Counted from the stretch's first letter, positions 20,178 to 30,870 are shown. The stretch: DNA of 60,828 nt from Streptohalobacillus salinus (GCF_003201605.1 NZ_QJJR01000014.1:1-60828); one strand, 5' to 3'. Made by a program: numbers and translations. Notes: generated from the letters alone by a model not told the origin.

Positions 20178-21764
20178 CTAATCTTTTTTACGATATTGTA
20201 TGGTACCATCAACGACAGTCATCTTTACAGGAATCTGCTTAATTTTATCTATCGCAACTTCAAATGGGTCGTTTTCTAACACAGTAAAATCAGCTACAAA
20301 TCCAGGGGCAATTTTGCCCCTTTCTTTATGTTTAGAAATTGCTCTGGCGCTTCCATCCGTGTACAAATTGATGGCTTCGTACCTCGTTAAGCGCTGACTT
20401 GCTCCGTAGACGTTACCATCCAAAACTGAACGTCTTTCACAAAAGGCTTGAATGCCTTCTAGAGGATTAACGGTTTCAATTGGAGCATCTGAACCAGCCG
20501 CGACAACAATATCGTTTTGGATAAACGTTTTCCACGGATAAGCTTCATCTATTCGTTGCTTGCCTATACGGTCAATCACCCAAGGAAAGTCAGAGGTCAC
20601 AAAAGTGGGTTGAACATCGATGATGACCTTTAACTGCTGCAATTGCTCGATTAGTGACGGATTTACAATCATCCCATGTATGATTCTATCGGGTAACCGA
20701 TTCATCGTCGGGTATTTACGCATTAACTTCAGAATCACTTCAATTGCTCGGTCACCAATCGCATGTGTTGCAATGGATAACCCATGGTTTCGCGCTTTTT
20801 TCACAAGTTTTTCCAAATGATGATCATCATGAATCGCTAAACCGTAGGTCGATGGATGATCTGAATAAGGCTCCTTTAACCAAGCTGTCCTTCCACCTAG
20901 GGCGCCGTCAACAAATAATTTCATTGCGCCAAACTCTATAAACGCATGCGGTTTGGGTGCAGCCTTTACGTGATCTTCTATTACCTCATGATGAATAAGT
21001 AAGTGTGTTCTAAACTTCCGTTTCAAACCATCAATACTCTCTCGATAAGCTGTGGTAACTTTTTGATAACTATTCGGTCCAAAATAGCTCAAATCTTCGG
21101 AATGCCCACCCACTAGGCCGCATGATATCAAATAATCAACTGAGGTATTAATGAGTTGACTAACATCCTCAACGGACTTCTCAGGAATCGCTCGTTTAAT
21201 TAATTCTTGAGCACTATCTTTAAAGTAACCCGTAAGACGATAAGAGTGATCACGTACAATCTCTCCACCTTGCGGATTAGTAATACCCTCAGGAATATGC
21301 GCCAGTTCAATTGCTAAACTATTTGCAACAAGCGCGTGACGGCAAATACGCGTTAACACAATGGGGTGTTTTCTCGACAATTGATCGAGTTCAAATCGAT
21401 CAATAATCCGATCATCTTCCCATTGATTATCGTTCCACCCTTCAGCAATTAACCATTTACCATCTGAAAGCTTTTCTAATCGTTCTTTGATCGCCTCTAA
21501 GACATCTTCACGCTTATCTATGACTGACAAATCTAAGTGTTCAAGTTTCTCACCTTGCCAAACAATATGTAGATGACTATCGACAAATCCTGGAAAGACA
21601 GTTGCACCTTCTAAATCAACCCTATTTTCACAGATATGAGTTTGTTGTAATTCTTCTTTCGTTCCTGTATCCACGATAAAACCGGCATCTGACACTACTG
21701 CTTCTACACAAGCATCAAGAGCCATCATTGTGTGAAATTTCCCACCGTACCATAATGTTTTCAT
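20178..21764 (-). CDS. ytcJ: Amidohydrolase family protein (YtcJ-like)
   Basis: 528 residues of the amidohydrolase 3 / YtcJ family. N-terminal beta sandwich, then the metal-binding FPGFVDSHLHIVW (His-x-His near residues 64-66), a distal ATHAIGDRAIE with His, and AGSDAPIETVNPL with the Asp ligand; the C-terminal strand GFVADFTVLENDPF is typical. Substrates of this family are mostly unknown (various amides, imidazolone-like rings). The ATG at 21764 has AGGTGGA upstream. It appears monocistronic, convergent with ppnKB and upstream of nothing close. Confidence 0.88.
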   Translation of the reverse strand: MKTLWYGGKFHTMMALDACVEAVVSDAGFIVDTGTKEELQQTHICENRVDLEGATVFPGFVDSHLHIVWQGEKLEHLDLSVIDKREDVLEAIKERLEKLSDGKWLIAEGWNDNQWEDDRIIDRFELDQLSRKHPIVLTRICRHALVANSLAIELAHIPEGITNPQGGEIVRDHSYRLTGYFKDSAQELIKRAIPEKSVEDVSQLINTSVDYLISCGLVGGHSEDLSYFGPNSYQKVTTAYRESIDGLKRKFRTHLLIHHEVIEDHVKAAPKPHAFIEFGAMKLFVDGALGGRTAWLKEPYSDHPSTYGLAIHDDHHLEKLVKKARNHGLSIATHAIGDRAIEVILKLMRKYPTMNRLPDRIIHGMIVNPSLIEQLQQLKVIIDVQPTFVTSDFPWVIDRIGKQRIDEAYPWKTFIQNDIVVAAGSDAPIETVNPLEGIQAFCERRSVLDGNVYGASQRLTRYEAINLYTDGSARAISKHKERGKIAPGFVADFTVLENDPFEVAIDKIKQIPVKMTVVDGTIQYRKKD

Positions 21765-21803
21765 TTATTCCACCTCACCATTAGACAATAAACTATCTTT
21801 AGC

Positions 21804-21848
21804 ATACCTTAAAAAAAAGAGCAATGCATGGAATATACATTGCTCTTT
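21804..21848 (-). terminator. Terminator after thiI
   Basis: An 11-bp perfect stem (21816-21826/21838-21848) ends just before the thiI stop and is followed on the minus strand by eight T residues. Confidence 0.92.
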
Positions 21849-21851
21849 CAA

Positions 21852-23054
21852 TTAAAAAAGTTGATCAATTTCTTCTTGATGTGATTGATCATTTGAAATC
21901 GTCAAAACCGTTATATTTTGCATCAGTTCTGCCCACTCATTGTTAAGGTCGAGTAAGCTTTCAAAATACTCAACTTTATCTTTTTTTGGCTTTGTTTTAG
22001 GCGCATTAGGAACAAACACGGTACAACAGTCATCAAATGGACGAATCGATATCGAATACGTACCGATATCTTCGGCAATTTTCATAATCTCACTTTTGTC
22101 CATTGTAATCAACGGTCGCATCACCGGGTAATTCGTAACGGCATTGATGGCATGCATACTTTCCATCGTTTGACTTGCCACTTGTCCTAGACTTTCACCG
22201 GTGGTTAAAGAAAGTATATTCTGTTTCTTTGCTATTTCTTCACTTATTTTAAGCATCATTCGGCGCATGACAGTCATCGAATAGCCGTAAGGTATTTCCC
22301 GATGGATTTTTTGTTGCATTGCTGTGAAAGGTACGATATGAACCTTAATATCTCCACCATAACTCACTAATTCTTTTGTTAAATCAAGCACTTTTTCTTT
22401 AGCTGCTTCACTCGTATAAGGCGGAGAATAAAAATGAACCATCTCCAACTTCACGCCACGTCGCATCGCTAAATATCCGGCAACGGGGCTGTCAAAGCCA
22501 CCTGATAAAAGCAATAAGGTTTTACCTGAAGTACCGACCGGTAGTCCTTTACTTCCTTCAATTCGCTTAGAAGTAATATAGGTTGCATCTGTTCGAATAT
22601 CAATATGAACCTCTAAATCAGGATGATGCACATCGACGGTAATGCCCTCTGTTTCACGCAAAAGGTGACCTCCGACAATTTGGTTAAATGCTTGAGAATC
22701 AATTGGAAATGTTTTATCAGCACGTTTTGTCGTCACTTTAAATGTTTTTACATTTTCTGCGTCTTTCAAAGCAAATAAAGCTGCTTCTTTAATTAAATTT
22801 TCATCTTTTTCTACTTTAATAGCTAAACTCATCGATTGGATACCGAAGACCCGCGTTAAAATGGGCATTAACAAATTAGGATTGACACCATTTAGCAAAA
22901 TCGTCATCCGGTCACGTGTTGCTTTGATTTTAATTTCAGGAAAGTTCACTAACTGATAGCGGATATTTTCATGTAGCTTATTATAAAATACTTTTCTATT
23001 TTTTCCTTTTAAAGACAATTCACCGTAGCGAATTAGAATATGATCATAATACAT
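21852..23054 (-). CDS. thiI: tRNA 4-thiouridine synthetase ThiI (no rhodanese domain)
   Basis: Activates U8 of tRNA for sulfur insertion and may feed thiamine thiazole sulfur. 400 residues: NFLD-THUMP domains over about 1-165, then a PP-loop ATP-pyrophosphatase with SGGFDSP at 184-190. The E. coli-type C-terminal rhodanese domain is missing, as in Bacillus, where the adjacent cysteine desulfurase donates sulfur directly. It follows nifZ after 4 nt, so translation is probably coupled. Confidence 0.96.
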   Translation of the reverse strand: MYYDHILIRYGELSLKGKNRKVFYNKLHENIRYQLVNFPEIKIKATRDRMTILLNGVNPNLLMPILTRVFGIQSMSLAIKVEKDENLIKEAALFALKDAENVKTFKVTTKRADKTFPIDSQAFNQIVGGHLLRETEGITVDVHHPDLEVHIDIRTDATYITSKRIEGSKGLPVGTSGKTLLLLSGGFDSPVAGYLAMRRGVKLEMVHFYSPPYTSEAAKEKVLDLTKELVSYGGDIKVHIVPFTAMQQKIHREIPYGYSMTVMRRMMLKISEEIAKKQNILSLTTGESLGQVASQTMESMHAINAVTNYPVMRPLITMDKSEIMKIAEDIGTYSISIRPFDDCCTVFVPNAPKTKPKKDKVEYFESLLDLNNEWAELMQNITVLTISNDQSHQEEIDQLF

Positions 23055-23058
23055 TTCT

Positions 23059-24198
23059 CTACCCCATTACTTTACTAAGATCTTTAATTATTTTTTTTAA
23101 CGCGCGATAAAACAGTTCAACTTCACCTTCTGTGTTTTGGTATGAAAAACTGACTCTAAGTGCAGAATTACTTACATTATCAGGGCATCCCATCGCGGCT
23201 AGAACAACACTTTGATCAGGCTTCTTTGAAGAACAAGCGGCTTTGGTTGATATATAGATATTACGTTCCTCCAGTGCGTGTAGTACGACTTCAGGTTTAA
23301 AACCTGGCAATGAAAAACTAAGAATGTGAGGTGCCTGTTTTTCGGCTGAATTTATCGTTACTTCCGTTATTTTACTTAACCGATCACGCATTAGGTCTCT
23401 AATATGAGTTAAGGCTTCAGGATGGTGCATTTGTTCTTCTTGTACCACCCGCATTGCCTTTACAAGTGAAACGATTCCTGCAATGTTTTCTGTACCTGAG
23501 CGGACATCACCCTGTTGACCACCACCATGAAAAAGCGGAAATAATTCAATCCATTCTTTTACATACAATAACCCTGTACCCTTTAACCCATGTAATTTGT
23601 GGCCTGAGATCGATAATAAATCGATGTTTGACTTTCTAATGTCTAATGACATCTTGCCAAAGCCTTGTACATCATCGACGTGAAAAAAGGTGTATTTGCG
23701 ATCTTTAAGCAATGCGCCAATTTCCTTGATGGGCTGAACGGCACCAACTTCATTGTTGACGTGCATCACGCTAACTAAGATGGTATCTTCTCTTAAAGCT
23801 TCTTTAAAATCTTCTAAGCGTACAATTCCATGCTCGTCTACAGGTAAATAAGTAATTTCGTAATCTAAGCGTGTAAGTGCTTTGCAAGCATTTAACACAG
23901 AGGGATGTTCAATTGCGGTGGTAATGATATGTTTACCATGTTTATGATAATTAAGGGCAATTCCCTTTATCGCTAAATTATTTGCTTCAGTCCCTCCTGA
24001 AGTGAAAATAATTTCTGTTTCACTCACGCCTAGCATGTTCGCTGATTGTTGATAAGCTTTCCGTAACAGTTTATTAGCATCAATACCTAATTGATGTTGA
24101 CTTGATGCATTGCCATAGTAATTCTCTGAAACAGCAACAAAACTATCGAGAACTTCTTCCAAAGGTTTAGTTGTTGCACTATTATCAAAATAAATCAT
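23059..24198 (-). CDS. nifZ: Cysteine desulfurase, NifS/IscS family
   Basis: PLP enzyme that takes sulfur from cysteine; its position immediately before thiI marks it as the dedicated NifZ-type donor for tRNA 4-thiouridine. 379 residues. Motifs: GGTEANNLAIKG, IEHPSVL, the PLP lysine Lys201 in SISGHKLHG, and the sulfur-accepting Cys in STKAACSSK near residue 325. The usual HVDAVQ reads HVDDVQ, a mild change beside the PLP-binding Asp. There is no scaffold or regulator gene nearby, so a general Fe-S role is unlikely. Confidence 0.94.
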   Translation of the reverse strand: MIYFDNSATTKPLEEVLDSFVAVSENYYGNASSQHQLGIDANKLLRKAYQQSANMLGVSETEIIFTSGGTEANNLAIKGIALNYHKHGKHIITTAIEHPSVLNACKALTRLDYEITYLPVDEHGIVRLEDFKEALREDTILVSVMHVNNEVGAVQPIKEIGALLKDRKYTFFHVDDVQGFGKMSLDIRKSNIDLLSISGHKLHGLKGTGLLYVKEWIELFPLFHGGGQQGDVRSGTENIAGIVSLVKAMRVVQEEQMHHPEALTHIRDLMRDRLSKITEVTINSAEKQAPHILSFSLPGFKPEVVLHALEERNIYISTKAACSSKKPDQSVVLAAMGCPDNVSNSALRVSFSYQNTEGEVELFYRALKKIIKDLSKVMG

Positions 24199-24274
24199 GA
24201 ATGTGCTCCTTTATCTGCTTGATTGACTGCATTATTTTAACACATATTCAGTATTGAAGCGAAACATCCGTAAG

Positions 24275-24311
24275 ATAAAGTGAAAAATCCTTTGCGATTA
24301 TGCAAAGGATT
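24275..24311 (-). terminator. Terminator after the ezrA-associated small gene
   Basis: AATCCTTTGC (24286-24295) pairs with its complement (24302-24311) across a 6-base loop, followed on the minus strand by TTTTT. The stop codon of the 121-residue gene (24310-24312) overlaps the stem. Confidence 0.87.
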
Positions 24312-24675
24312 AATCATTAATACCTAAATTAAATAACAACTCATCAATAGATATTGGATCATCTCGTTCAAAGTCATATAAAATATCATTGTATGGGCTG
24401 CTAGCTCTTTCTTCTAAGGTTTCCGGTTCAGGCTGCTGCACAGCTTGTGGTTTTTCTTCCACAACTGCATACTGATTTTCTTGTTCTTCGCTCACTTTCT
24501 CCACTGCTTCAAATCGTTTTAGGGTCGCTGATGCTTCTGTCTTCAGAGCTGAAACGGTTTGAGGTGAAGATGCAACGGGATAGACTGGCTCATCATTTAA
24601 AAAGAATACTGTGAAAAATAATGCCCAAACACTGATAGTGAGCACTGCCATACTGATGACTGAAACAAATTTCAC
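24310..24675 (-). CDS. Unidentified small single-pass membrane protein downstream of ezrA
   Basis: I do not recognise a family. 121 residues: a hydrophobic N-terminal helix (about residues 5-26, SVISMAVLTISVWALFFTVFF) with no cleavage or lipobox signal, then an acidic, low-complexity Glu/Pro/Gln-rich stretch, and a short C-terminal motif-like end (ISIDELLFNLGIND). The start is GTG at 24675 with GGGGAGGA upstream. It lies 27 nt after ezrA with a terminator right behind it, so it is the second gene of an ezrA operon. Topology suggests a membrane anchor with an acidic tail; orientation is not clear. A link to division is inferred only from position. Confidence 0.72.
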   Translation of the reverse strand: MKFVSVISMAVLTISVWALFFTVFFLNDEPVYPVASSPQTVSALKTEASATLKRFEAVEKVSEEQENQYAVVEEKPQAVQQPEPETLEERASSPYNDILYDFERDDPISIDELLFNLGIND

Positions 24676-24702
24676 GGTCGCATCCTCCCCTATCTTTAGT
24701 AT

Positions 24703-26406
24703 TTACACAGGAAGTTCAATTTTCGATTCGAGTCGTTTAACTGCTCCTGGATCAACTTCTTCCAAGGATTGTGTCGCTAACTCCAGCGCTTCCTCGTAGT
24801 GAAAATGATAAAAGAGCTGTTCAGCTTCAAGTAACTTTGCTTTTAGCATTGGGTACTGACTACGGTATCGGTTGGCATATTGAATGACTTGTTCAACTAA
24901 ATATGCCTGTTCAATCATTAATTGAGCTTTCTTACTTAATATATCGACAGCTTGCTCTGCTTCTTTAAGTTTGTGATTCACTTCACCCATATCAAGTGGT
25001 TGCATTGCTAATTTATCCTCCACTTGTTGAATGGCTTCTTTCGCCTCACTATCCAACGACCACAAATATGACGGAACACCCGGAAGATTGCTTTTGGTTA
25101 ATAATTTTTCTAACTCATACACTTGACGTCCTAATGTAATAATGCTAGATTTAGCAGCAATTTCATCTTTTCTGATCATTCTAACTTGCTCTTGGAACTC
25201 AATATGTGATTGATGGAATTTTTCTAAATCTTGACGAATCAAATCCAATTGATCTTTTAAGACACTATAGGTTTCCTCTTCATTAGAAAGACCATTCAAA
25301 AGCTGATTATAATCACGTTCGATTTGATGCATCCACTTTTGCAAATTATCGTACAGTTCTAAATCACAACCTTCAAGTAAATAGGTTTTTTGTAACTCTG
25401 CCACTTCTTCAGCCGTTTGGTCAAAAACACTTACTTGCGTTTGCAAGTCATGGCTTGCTTGATCTGTGTGACGCTCAATGTATTGTTTTGCCTTCGCTTC
25501 ATTTTCGAGTGTGGCATAAATTTCTTGAATACGCTCTTCTACATGTGTTAACCATTCGTATATTTCTGGATTTTCTTTTTCCTCGACATGGTGTATGTAA
25601 CCTTCTAGTTGTGAGTCAAACTGCGTGAGTTCTTTATCGTATGCATCATTATCAATGCGGTAACCAGCTTGCTTCATTTCCTTAATACCAGCCTTTAGCT
25701 CATTCAATCGCTCTGGTAATTCACGCTTTAATTTTTTAAATATGATCGGGAACTCTTCCATTCGATCTGTCAAATCATCTAGCTGTTCATTAACTTCAGC
25801 GATAATTTGACGTGCCTCTAAATAATTCCCTTCGTCACATTCACTATAAAAGCGATCAAGATTAACTTGCTGTTCATTTATTTCGTTCTCATAGCGTTGC
25901 TCAGCTCGTCCATACAGATGGCGATTTTCAAGCAACGTATGACGTAACGCCTTTATTCTTGGTAAGACCTTTTCTACTTCGTTTCGACTTTGCTTCTCCG
26001 AATCTAGCAGTTCTTCTAGCTCTTGGTACATCTTTTCAATTGTCTCTTCAATTTGGTTTAAGATTGATTCAACAGTTTTTAAATTCTTTTTTGATGTATT
26101 AATTCTAAAGCGATCGGCTGCTTCTTCTGCATCAAATAAAAATTCTTCGATGTCAGGCAATTCACGTGTTAAGATTTGATCCCAGGTCTCTTTCCAAGAT
26201 TCAAACTTGTCCTGTGTCTCTCCCGATAAGTTTAAAGCTTTAACGCGTTGCAATTCCGCGGTTACTTGACGGTGCATAATATCCATCTTCCAAGCTTCCA
26301 GTTTGTCAACTTGATCATATATCCTTTTTCTTAACACCAATCCAATAATAATTAATGTAATAACAACCAAAATAGCACCTATAATATAGGAAGTATAGCC
26401 ACCCAT
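24703..26406 (-). CDS. ezrA: Septation ring formation regulator EzrA
   Basis: Membrane-anchored regulator of FtsZ ring assembly and of peptidoglycan synthases at the septum. 567 residues: one N-terminal membrane helix (about 5-25, SYIIGAILVVITLIIIGLVL) and then long, charged coiled-coil/spectrin-like repeats rich in Glu, Gln, Leu and Lys to the C-terminus. Length and topology fit the family (B. subtilis EzrA is about 562). The start is the ATG at 26406 with AAGGAGG upstream; an extension of six residues precedes the ribosome site. It is followed in the same operon by a small membrane protein. Confidence 0.95.
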   Translation of the reverse strand: MGGYTSYIIGAILVVITLIIIGLVLRKRIYDQVDKLEAWKMDIMHRQVTAELQRVKALNLSGETQDKFESWKETWDQILTRELPDIEEFLFDAEEAADRFRINTSKKNLKTVESILNQIEETIEKMYQELEELLDSEKQSRNEVEKVLPRIKALRHTLLENRHLYGRAEQRYENEINEQQVNLDRFYSECDEGNYLEARQIIAEVNEQLDDLTDRMEEFPIIFKKLKRELPERLNELKAGIKEMKQAGYRIDNDAYDKELTQFDSQLEGYIHHVEEKENPEIYEWLTHVEERIQEIYATLENEAKAKQYIERHTDQASHDLQTQVSVFDQTAEEVAELQKTYLLEGCDLELYDNLQKWMHQIERDYNQLLNGLSNEEETYSVLKDQLDLIRQDLEKFHQSHIEFQEQVRMIRKDEIAAKSSIITLGRQVYELEKLLTKSNLPGVPSYLWSLDSEAKEAIQQVEDKLAMQPLDMGEVNHKLKEAEQAVDILSKKAQLMIEQAYLVEQVIQYANRYRSQYPMLKAKLLEAEQLFYHFHYEEALELATQSLEEVDPGAVKRLESKIELPV

Positions 26407-26576
26407 GTTATTCCTCCTTAGCATCCCGAACGTATCATTTATGTAAAGTTATTCATACATGCAATTAATTTTCCAATTTGTTTTATCCATATCATATCAT
26501 GAACCGCTTGTTTTTGGCTAAAAAAAAGCAAAATTTTTCACAATCTTGGTTGTTTTTTTACCTTTTTACATTTTCT

Positions 26577-26605
26577 TTGCCTTTCAATCAGACAACAGGT
26601 ATAAT
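26577..26605 (+). promoter_or_regulatory. Promoter of the GAF-domain reductase gene
   Basis: TTGCCT (26577-26582), a 17-base spacer and a perfect TATAAT (26600-26605) lie about 40 bases before the ATG, in the 237-base divergent gap with ezrA. Confidence 0.65.
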
Positions 26606-26643
26606 CATCAGATATATTATCTTAAATAAAGGAGACTATCACT

Positions 26644-27123
26644 ATGTTTGAACAAACAACATACGAAGCATCGAAAGAAAAAAATTATCAATTAGTACTT
26701 AAACAACTCGAGGCATTGATAGAAGACGAACCAGATCAATTAGCCAATCTAGCAAATAGTTCTGCCCTTCTCAATCAGTTTCTCGATCGAATAAATTGGG
26801 TGGGATACTATTTAATGAAAGAAAACGAACTCGTTCTTGGTCCTTTCCAAGGCATGCCAGCTTGCGTACGGATTGCGGTTGGACGTGGCGTATGTGGTAC
26901 TGCTGTCAGTGAAAAATCAACACAACGGATTCATGATGTTCATGCTTTTCCAGGTCATATTGCTTGTGATCCGAACAGTAAATCGGAAATTGTTATTCCA
27001 ATTTTAAAAGACAACCAGGTTATTGGAGTGCTTGATATTGATAGCCCTGAATTGGATCGATTTGATGCTATTGATGAAACATACTTAGAAAAATTCGTAC
27101 GAATTTTAGAAAAATATATTTAA
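26644..27123 (+). CDS. ytsP: Free methionine-(R)-sulfoxide reductase, GAF domain
   Basis: 159 residues forming a single GAF domain. The three cysteines used by free-methionine sulfoxide reductases are present: Cys74 (MPACVRIAVG), Cys84 (RGVCGTAV) and Cys108 (HIACDPNSKSEIV), with the same spacing as E. coli Cys84/94/118. It repairs oxidised free methionine using thioredoxin. The ATG at 26644 has AAGGAGA upstream. It precedes rpsD, the same neighbour as B. subtilis ytsP, but rpsD has its own promoter. Confidence 0.93.
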   Translation: MFEQTTYEASKEKNYQLVLKQLEALIEDEPDQLANLANSSALLNQFLDRINWVGYYLMKENELVLGPFQGMPACVRIAVGRGVCGTAVSEKSTQRIHDVHAFPGHIACDPNSKSEIVIPILKDNQVIGVLDIDSPELDRFDAIDETYLEKFVRILEKYI

Positions 27124-27156
27124 GGCAATACATGTTGATAATCAGTAAAGTTCAAG

Positions 27157-27185
27157 TTGACTTCTTACGCTATTAATTATATAAT
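27157..27185 (+). promoter_or_regulatory. rpsD promoter
   Basis: TTGACT (27157-27162), exactly 17 bases, then TATAAT (27180-27185). This is one of the best sigma-A promoters in the window and fits high expression of a ribosomal protein gene. Confidence 0.85.
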
Positions 27186-27191
27186 AGACTT

Positions 27192-27372
27192 TGTGTAAAA
27201 AAGGTAGCCTTTGTGAACCACCGGTTGTCTATTTTGTTCCTTATCTATCCGATAAGGTGTATCGTGTAACTCTCTGCTGCTGGAGCGATGGTACATGAAA
27301 ACATAATAGCAAACGCTCATGGAACACATTATCTGTTTTATGCAAAATCTAATTATAAAGGAGAGAATGCAC
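27192..27372 (+). promoter_or_regulatory. rpsD: rpsD 5' leader, candidate S4 autoregulatory RNA
   Basis: A leader of about 180 bases separates the promoter from the rpsD start. It can form a hairpin CCTTATC/GATAAGG (27239-27245/27251-27257) and a longer pairing GAGCG (about 27283) with CGCTC (about 27316). In B. subtilis protein S4 represses its own mRNA through a pseudoknotted leader. I cannot confirm the pseudoknot by eye. Confidence 0.5.
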
Positions 27373-27975
27373 ATGGCTCGCTATACAGGTCCTGTATGGA
27401 AAAAGTCTCGTCGTCTCGGTATTTCATTAACTGGTAGTGGTAAGGAGTTAGACAAACGTCCTTATGCTCCTGGACAACACGGTCCAAATCAACGTAGAAA
27501 ACTTTCAGAATACGGTTTACAACTTCAAGAGAAGCAAAAGCTTCGCTTCATGTATGGTGTAAACGAGCGTCAATTCGCAACGTTATTCGAAAAAGCAGGA
27601 AAAATGAAAGGTGTTCACGGCGAAAACTTCATGATGCTTTTAGAATCGCGTCTTGATAACATCGTATACCGTCTTGGTCTTGCTCGTACGCGTCGTCAAT
27701 CACGTCAATTAGTTAACCACGGTCACATCTTAGTTGATGGTGCTCGCGTAGATATTCCATCTTACGCAGTAAAACCTGGTCAAACAATTTCTTTACGTGA
27801 AAAATCACAAAAACTTACAGTTGTTGCTGAAGCAATTGAAGTTAACGCATTTGTACCTGAGTACTTAACTTTCGATGCTGACAAGCTTGAAGGTTCATAT
27901 ACTCGTTACCCAGAGCGTACTGAATTACCAGCTGAAATTAACGAAGCGCTTATCGTTGAGTGGTACTCACGTTAA
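27373..27975 (+). CDS. rpsD: 30S ribosomal protein S4
   Basis: Primary 16S rRNA-binding protein that nucleates 30S assembly, and often an autoregulator. 200 residues, the standard length; start [20 protein letters not shown]4 RNA-binding domain from about residue 90 ([29 protein letters not shown]). The ATG at 27373 has AAGGAGAG upstream; the in-frame ATG at 27319 lies inside the leader. It stands alone, as usual in Bacillus, where rpsD is outside the main ribosomal operons. A strong terminator follows. Confidence 0.98.
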   Translation: MARYTGPVWKKSRRLGISLTGSGKELDKRPYAPGQHGPNQRRKLSEYGLQLQEKQKLRFMYGVNERQFATLFEKAGKMKGVHGENFMMLLESRLDNIVYRLGLARTRRQSRQLVNHGHILVDGARVDIPSYAVKPGQTISLREKSQKLTVVAEAIEVNAFVPEYLTFDADKLEGSYTRYPERTELPAEINEALIVEWYSR

Positions 27976-28003
27976 GAAACTCTTACAATTATCAGTAAAA
28001 TTA

Positions 28004-28047
28004 AAACCCTTAAAGCATTGATTTATCAATGTTTTAAGGGTTTTTTT
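28004..28047 (+). terminator. Terminator after rpsD
   Basis: A stem of about 19 bp (AAACCCTTAAAGCATTGAT with a G-U-containing complement ending in AAGGGTTT) is followed by seven T residues. Confidence 0.93.
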
Positions 28048-28301
28048 CTGTTGCGTTTCAGAAAAAAATATCTTTCACCATCTATCTGATTTAAAACCTA
28101 CTTACTCCTTGCATAAATCAATGGATGCTTATTTTTTTTACGCCTATATACGGAGTACAGCTTTTTCTCCCACTTACTTTTTAAGTGTTTACTTGCTTTC
28201 CTTTTTTTCAATAGGAGTTTATCGATAACTTGTGCTACACTTATACTAGTCTAAATGACTTGAATCTTAATTTATTTTCTATAGAAACGGAGCAACATGC
28301 T
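28048..28301. other. Intergenic stretch between rpsD terminator and cation efflux gene
   Basis: AT-rich sequence with no credible gene. A TATACT box near 28243 with a poor -35 partner could be the promoter of the following gene. A small CACTTA/TAAGTG hairpin near 28172 has no clear role. I see nothing else here. Confidence 0.4.
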
Positions 28302-29219
28302 ATGTACGAAAAACTTAGTCACGAACGTCATCTTCTAAAAATATCGGTTTATGGAGCGGTGTTTTTTTCAATCTTAGGGCTCGTTATCGGATTTCTATCT
28401 CATGCACAAATGATTATATTTGATGGACTCTACTCATTGATGAGTTTATCTTTATCATTAATTTCTCTTATGGCACAACGCTTCATGTCTAAAGTGGATT
28501 TACACAACTACCCCTTTGGCAAAGATAAAATTGAACCTCTTGTCGTGATAATTAAATATATATTCATTTTCATAATCGTTATTGGGTCATCCGTAAACGC
28601 GGTCTATTCGATTACTACTGGTGGTCAATCCATCAATTTTAATTTAGCCATCCTTTATTCTGTATTTGCGACAGCGCTTTGTATAGGAATTACTTATTAC
28701 TTAAAACGTGCTGCCAAAGAAGTGCGTTCTGGTCTTATCCACGCTGAAGCTAACCAATGGTTTATGGACTCACTTGTTAGTGTTGGTGTCCTTATTGGTT
28801 ATATTTTATCAATCGCAATCGTACACTTTACTTCCTATGATTTTATCGTTCCCTATATCGATCCTATTATGGTTATTGTTGTTGCTTTATACTTTATTCG
28901 TGTTCCAGTGCGAGCGATTAATTCAGCCCTTAGAGAGATACTTGATATGCCACCGAAAGGAAAAATTCCTGATCAAATAAAGCTGTATGTCAAAAAATTA
29001 AAACAAGCGTACCTCTTCAAAGAATCTTTCACCAGAGTCTCAAAAGTCGGCCAAACACTATGGGTGGAAGTTGATTTTGTAGTCATTCCAAATGAAACCA
29101 GCCTGGACTTAGCGTTGCAAGATAAAATTCGCGAACAAATTAATCACTATTTGAATCAATACCCTTATGATATTTGGTTAACTGTTTCCTTTACCGAAGA
29201 TCGAAAATGGGCGTTATAA
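28302..29219 (+). CDS. Cation diffusion facilitator family transporter
   Basis: 305 residues with about six membrane helices in the first 210 and a soluble C-terminal domain. The family metal-site pairs are recognisable: Asp in MIIFDGLYSLMS (helix 2) and Asp in HAEANQWFMDSLVS (helix 5). CDF proteins export divalent metals (Zn, Mn, Fe, Co) in exchange for protons; the metal cannot be assigned from sequence by eye. The start is the ATG at 28302 (MYEKLSHERHLLK) with CGGAG 9 nt upstream; an in-frame ATG at 28230 is inside the promoter area. Monocistronic, with a terminator shared with convergent tyrS. Confidence 0.9.
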   Translation: MYEKLSHERHLLKISVYGAVFFSILGLVIGFLSHAQMIIFDGLYSLMSLSLSLISLMAQRFMSKVDLHNYPFGKDKIEPLVVIIKYIFIFIIVIGSSVNAVYSITTGGQSINFNLAILYSVFATALCIGITYYLKRAAKEVRSGLIHAEANQWFMDSLVSVGVLIGYILSIAIVHFTSYDFIVPYIDPIMVIVVALYFIRVPVRAINSALREILDMPPKGKIPDQIKLYVKKLKQAYLFKESFTRVSKVGQTLWVEVDFVVIPNETSLDLALQDKIREQINHYLNQYPYDIWLTVSFTEDRKWAL

Positions 29220-29222
29220 TCG

Positions 29223-29276
29223 CTAAAAAATAAAGATGGCTCGGTTCATTTTTAAGTGAACCAAGCCGTTTTTTTG
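29223..29276. terminator. Bidirectional terminator between cation efflux gene and tyrS
   Basis: The stem at 29238-29248/29257-29267 has seven T residues on the plus side and ATTTTTT on the minus side. It pairs without mismatch on the minus RNA (G-U) and with one mismatch on the plus RNA. Confidence 0.88.
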
Positions 29277-29277
29277 T

Positions 29278-30570
<1,293 letters not shown>

Positions 30571-30630
30571 TCATTAAGCTATTTTTGAAACCTGAGAACA
30601 CATTTTGCGCCACTCTTTAAATTTACCCAT

Positions 30631-30870
30631 AAAAAAAAGCAGCACCTTCCCCTAAAGGGACGAGCTCACTCGCGGTACCACCCTCATTGCCATTACAGCC
30701 ACTTCATTTTTATCGATACGAAACATGTACCGTCCTCTGTTTAATCAGAGAAAAAGCTCCAGATCGTAATTCATCACTATACTATACCTTGGCTTGCACC
30801 GACCGCCAAGTCTCTAAAGTAGGGAATATAGGATTACTGCAATCAATCATTGCTTGTATTGATATGTTGT
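30631..30870 (-). promoter_or_regulatory. T-box riboswitch for tyrosine upstream of tyrS
   Basis: The minus strand carries the universal T-box AGGGTGGTACCGCG (30671-30684), followed by a CCC/GGG-containing terminator hairpin and eight U residues (30631-30638). Upstream lies a stem I with the arm CTTGGC/GCCAAG and a specifier region reading GAATTACGATCTGG. The codon UAC (30766-30768) is a tyrosine codon, matching the gene. Uncharged tRNA-Tyr should stabilise the antiterminator and switch tyrS on. Confidence 0.93.

Noticed and set aside
24599-26430. EzrA fused to or frameshifted with the small gene
   Set aside because: Each has its own ribosome site and stop, and the frames are clean.
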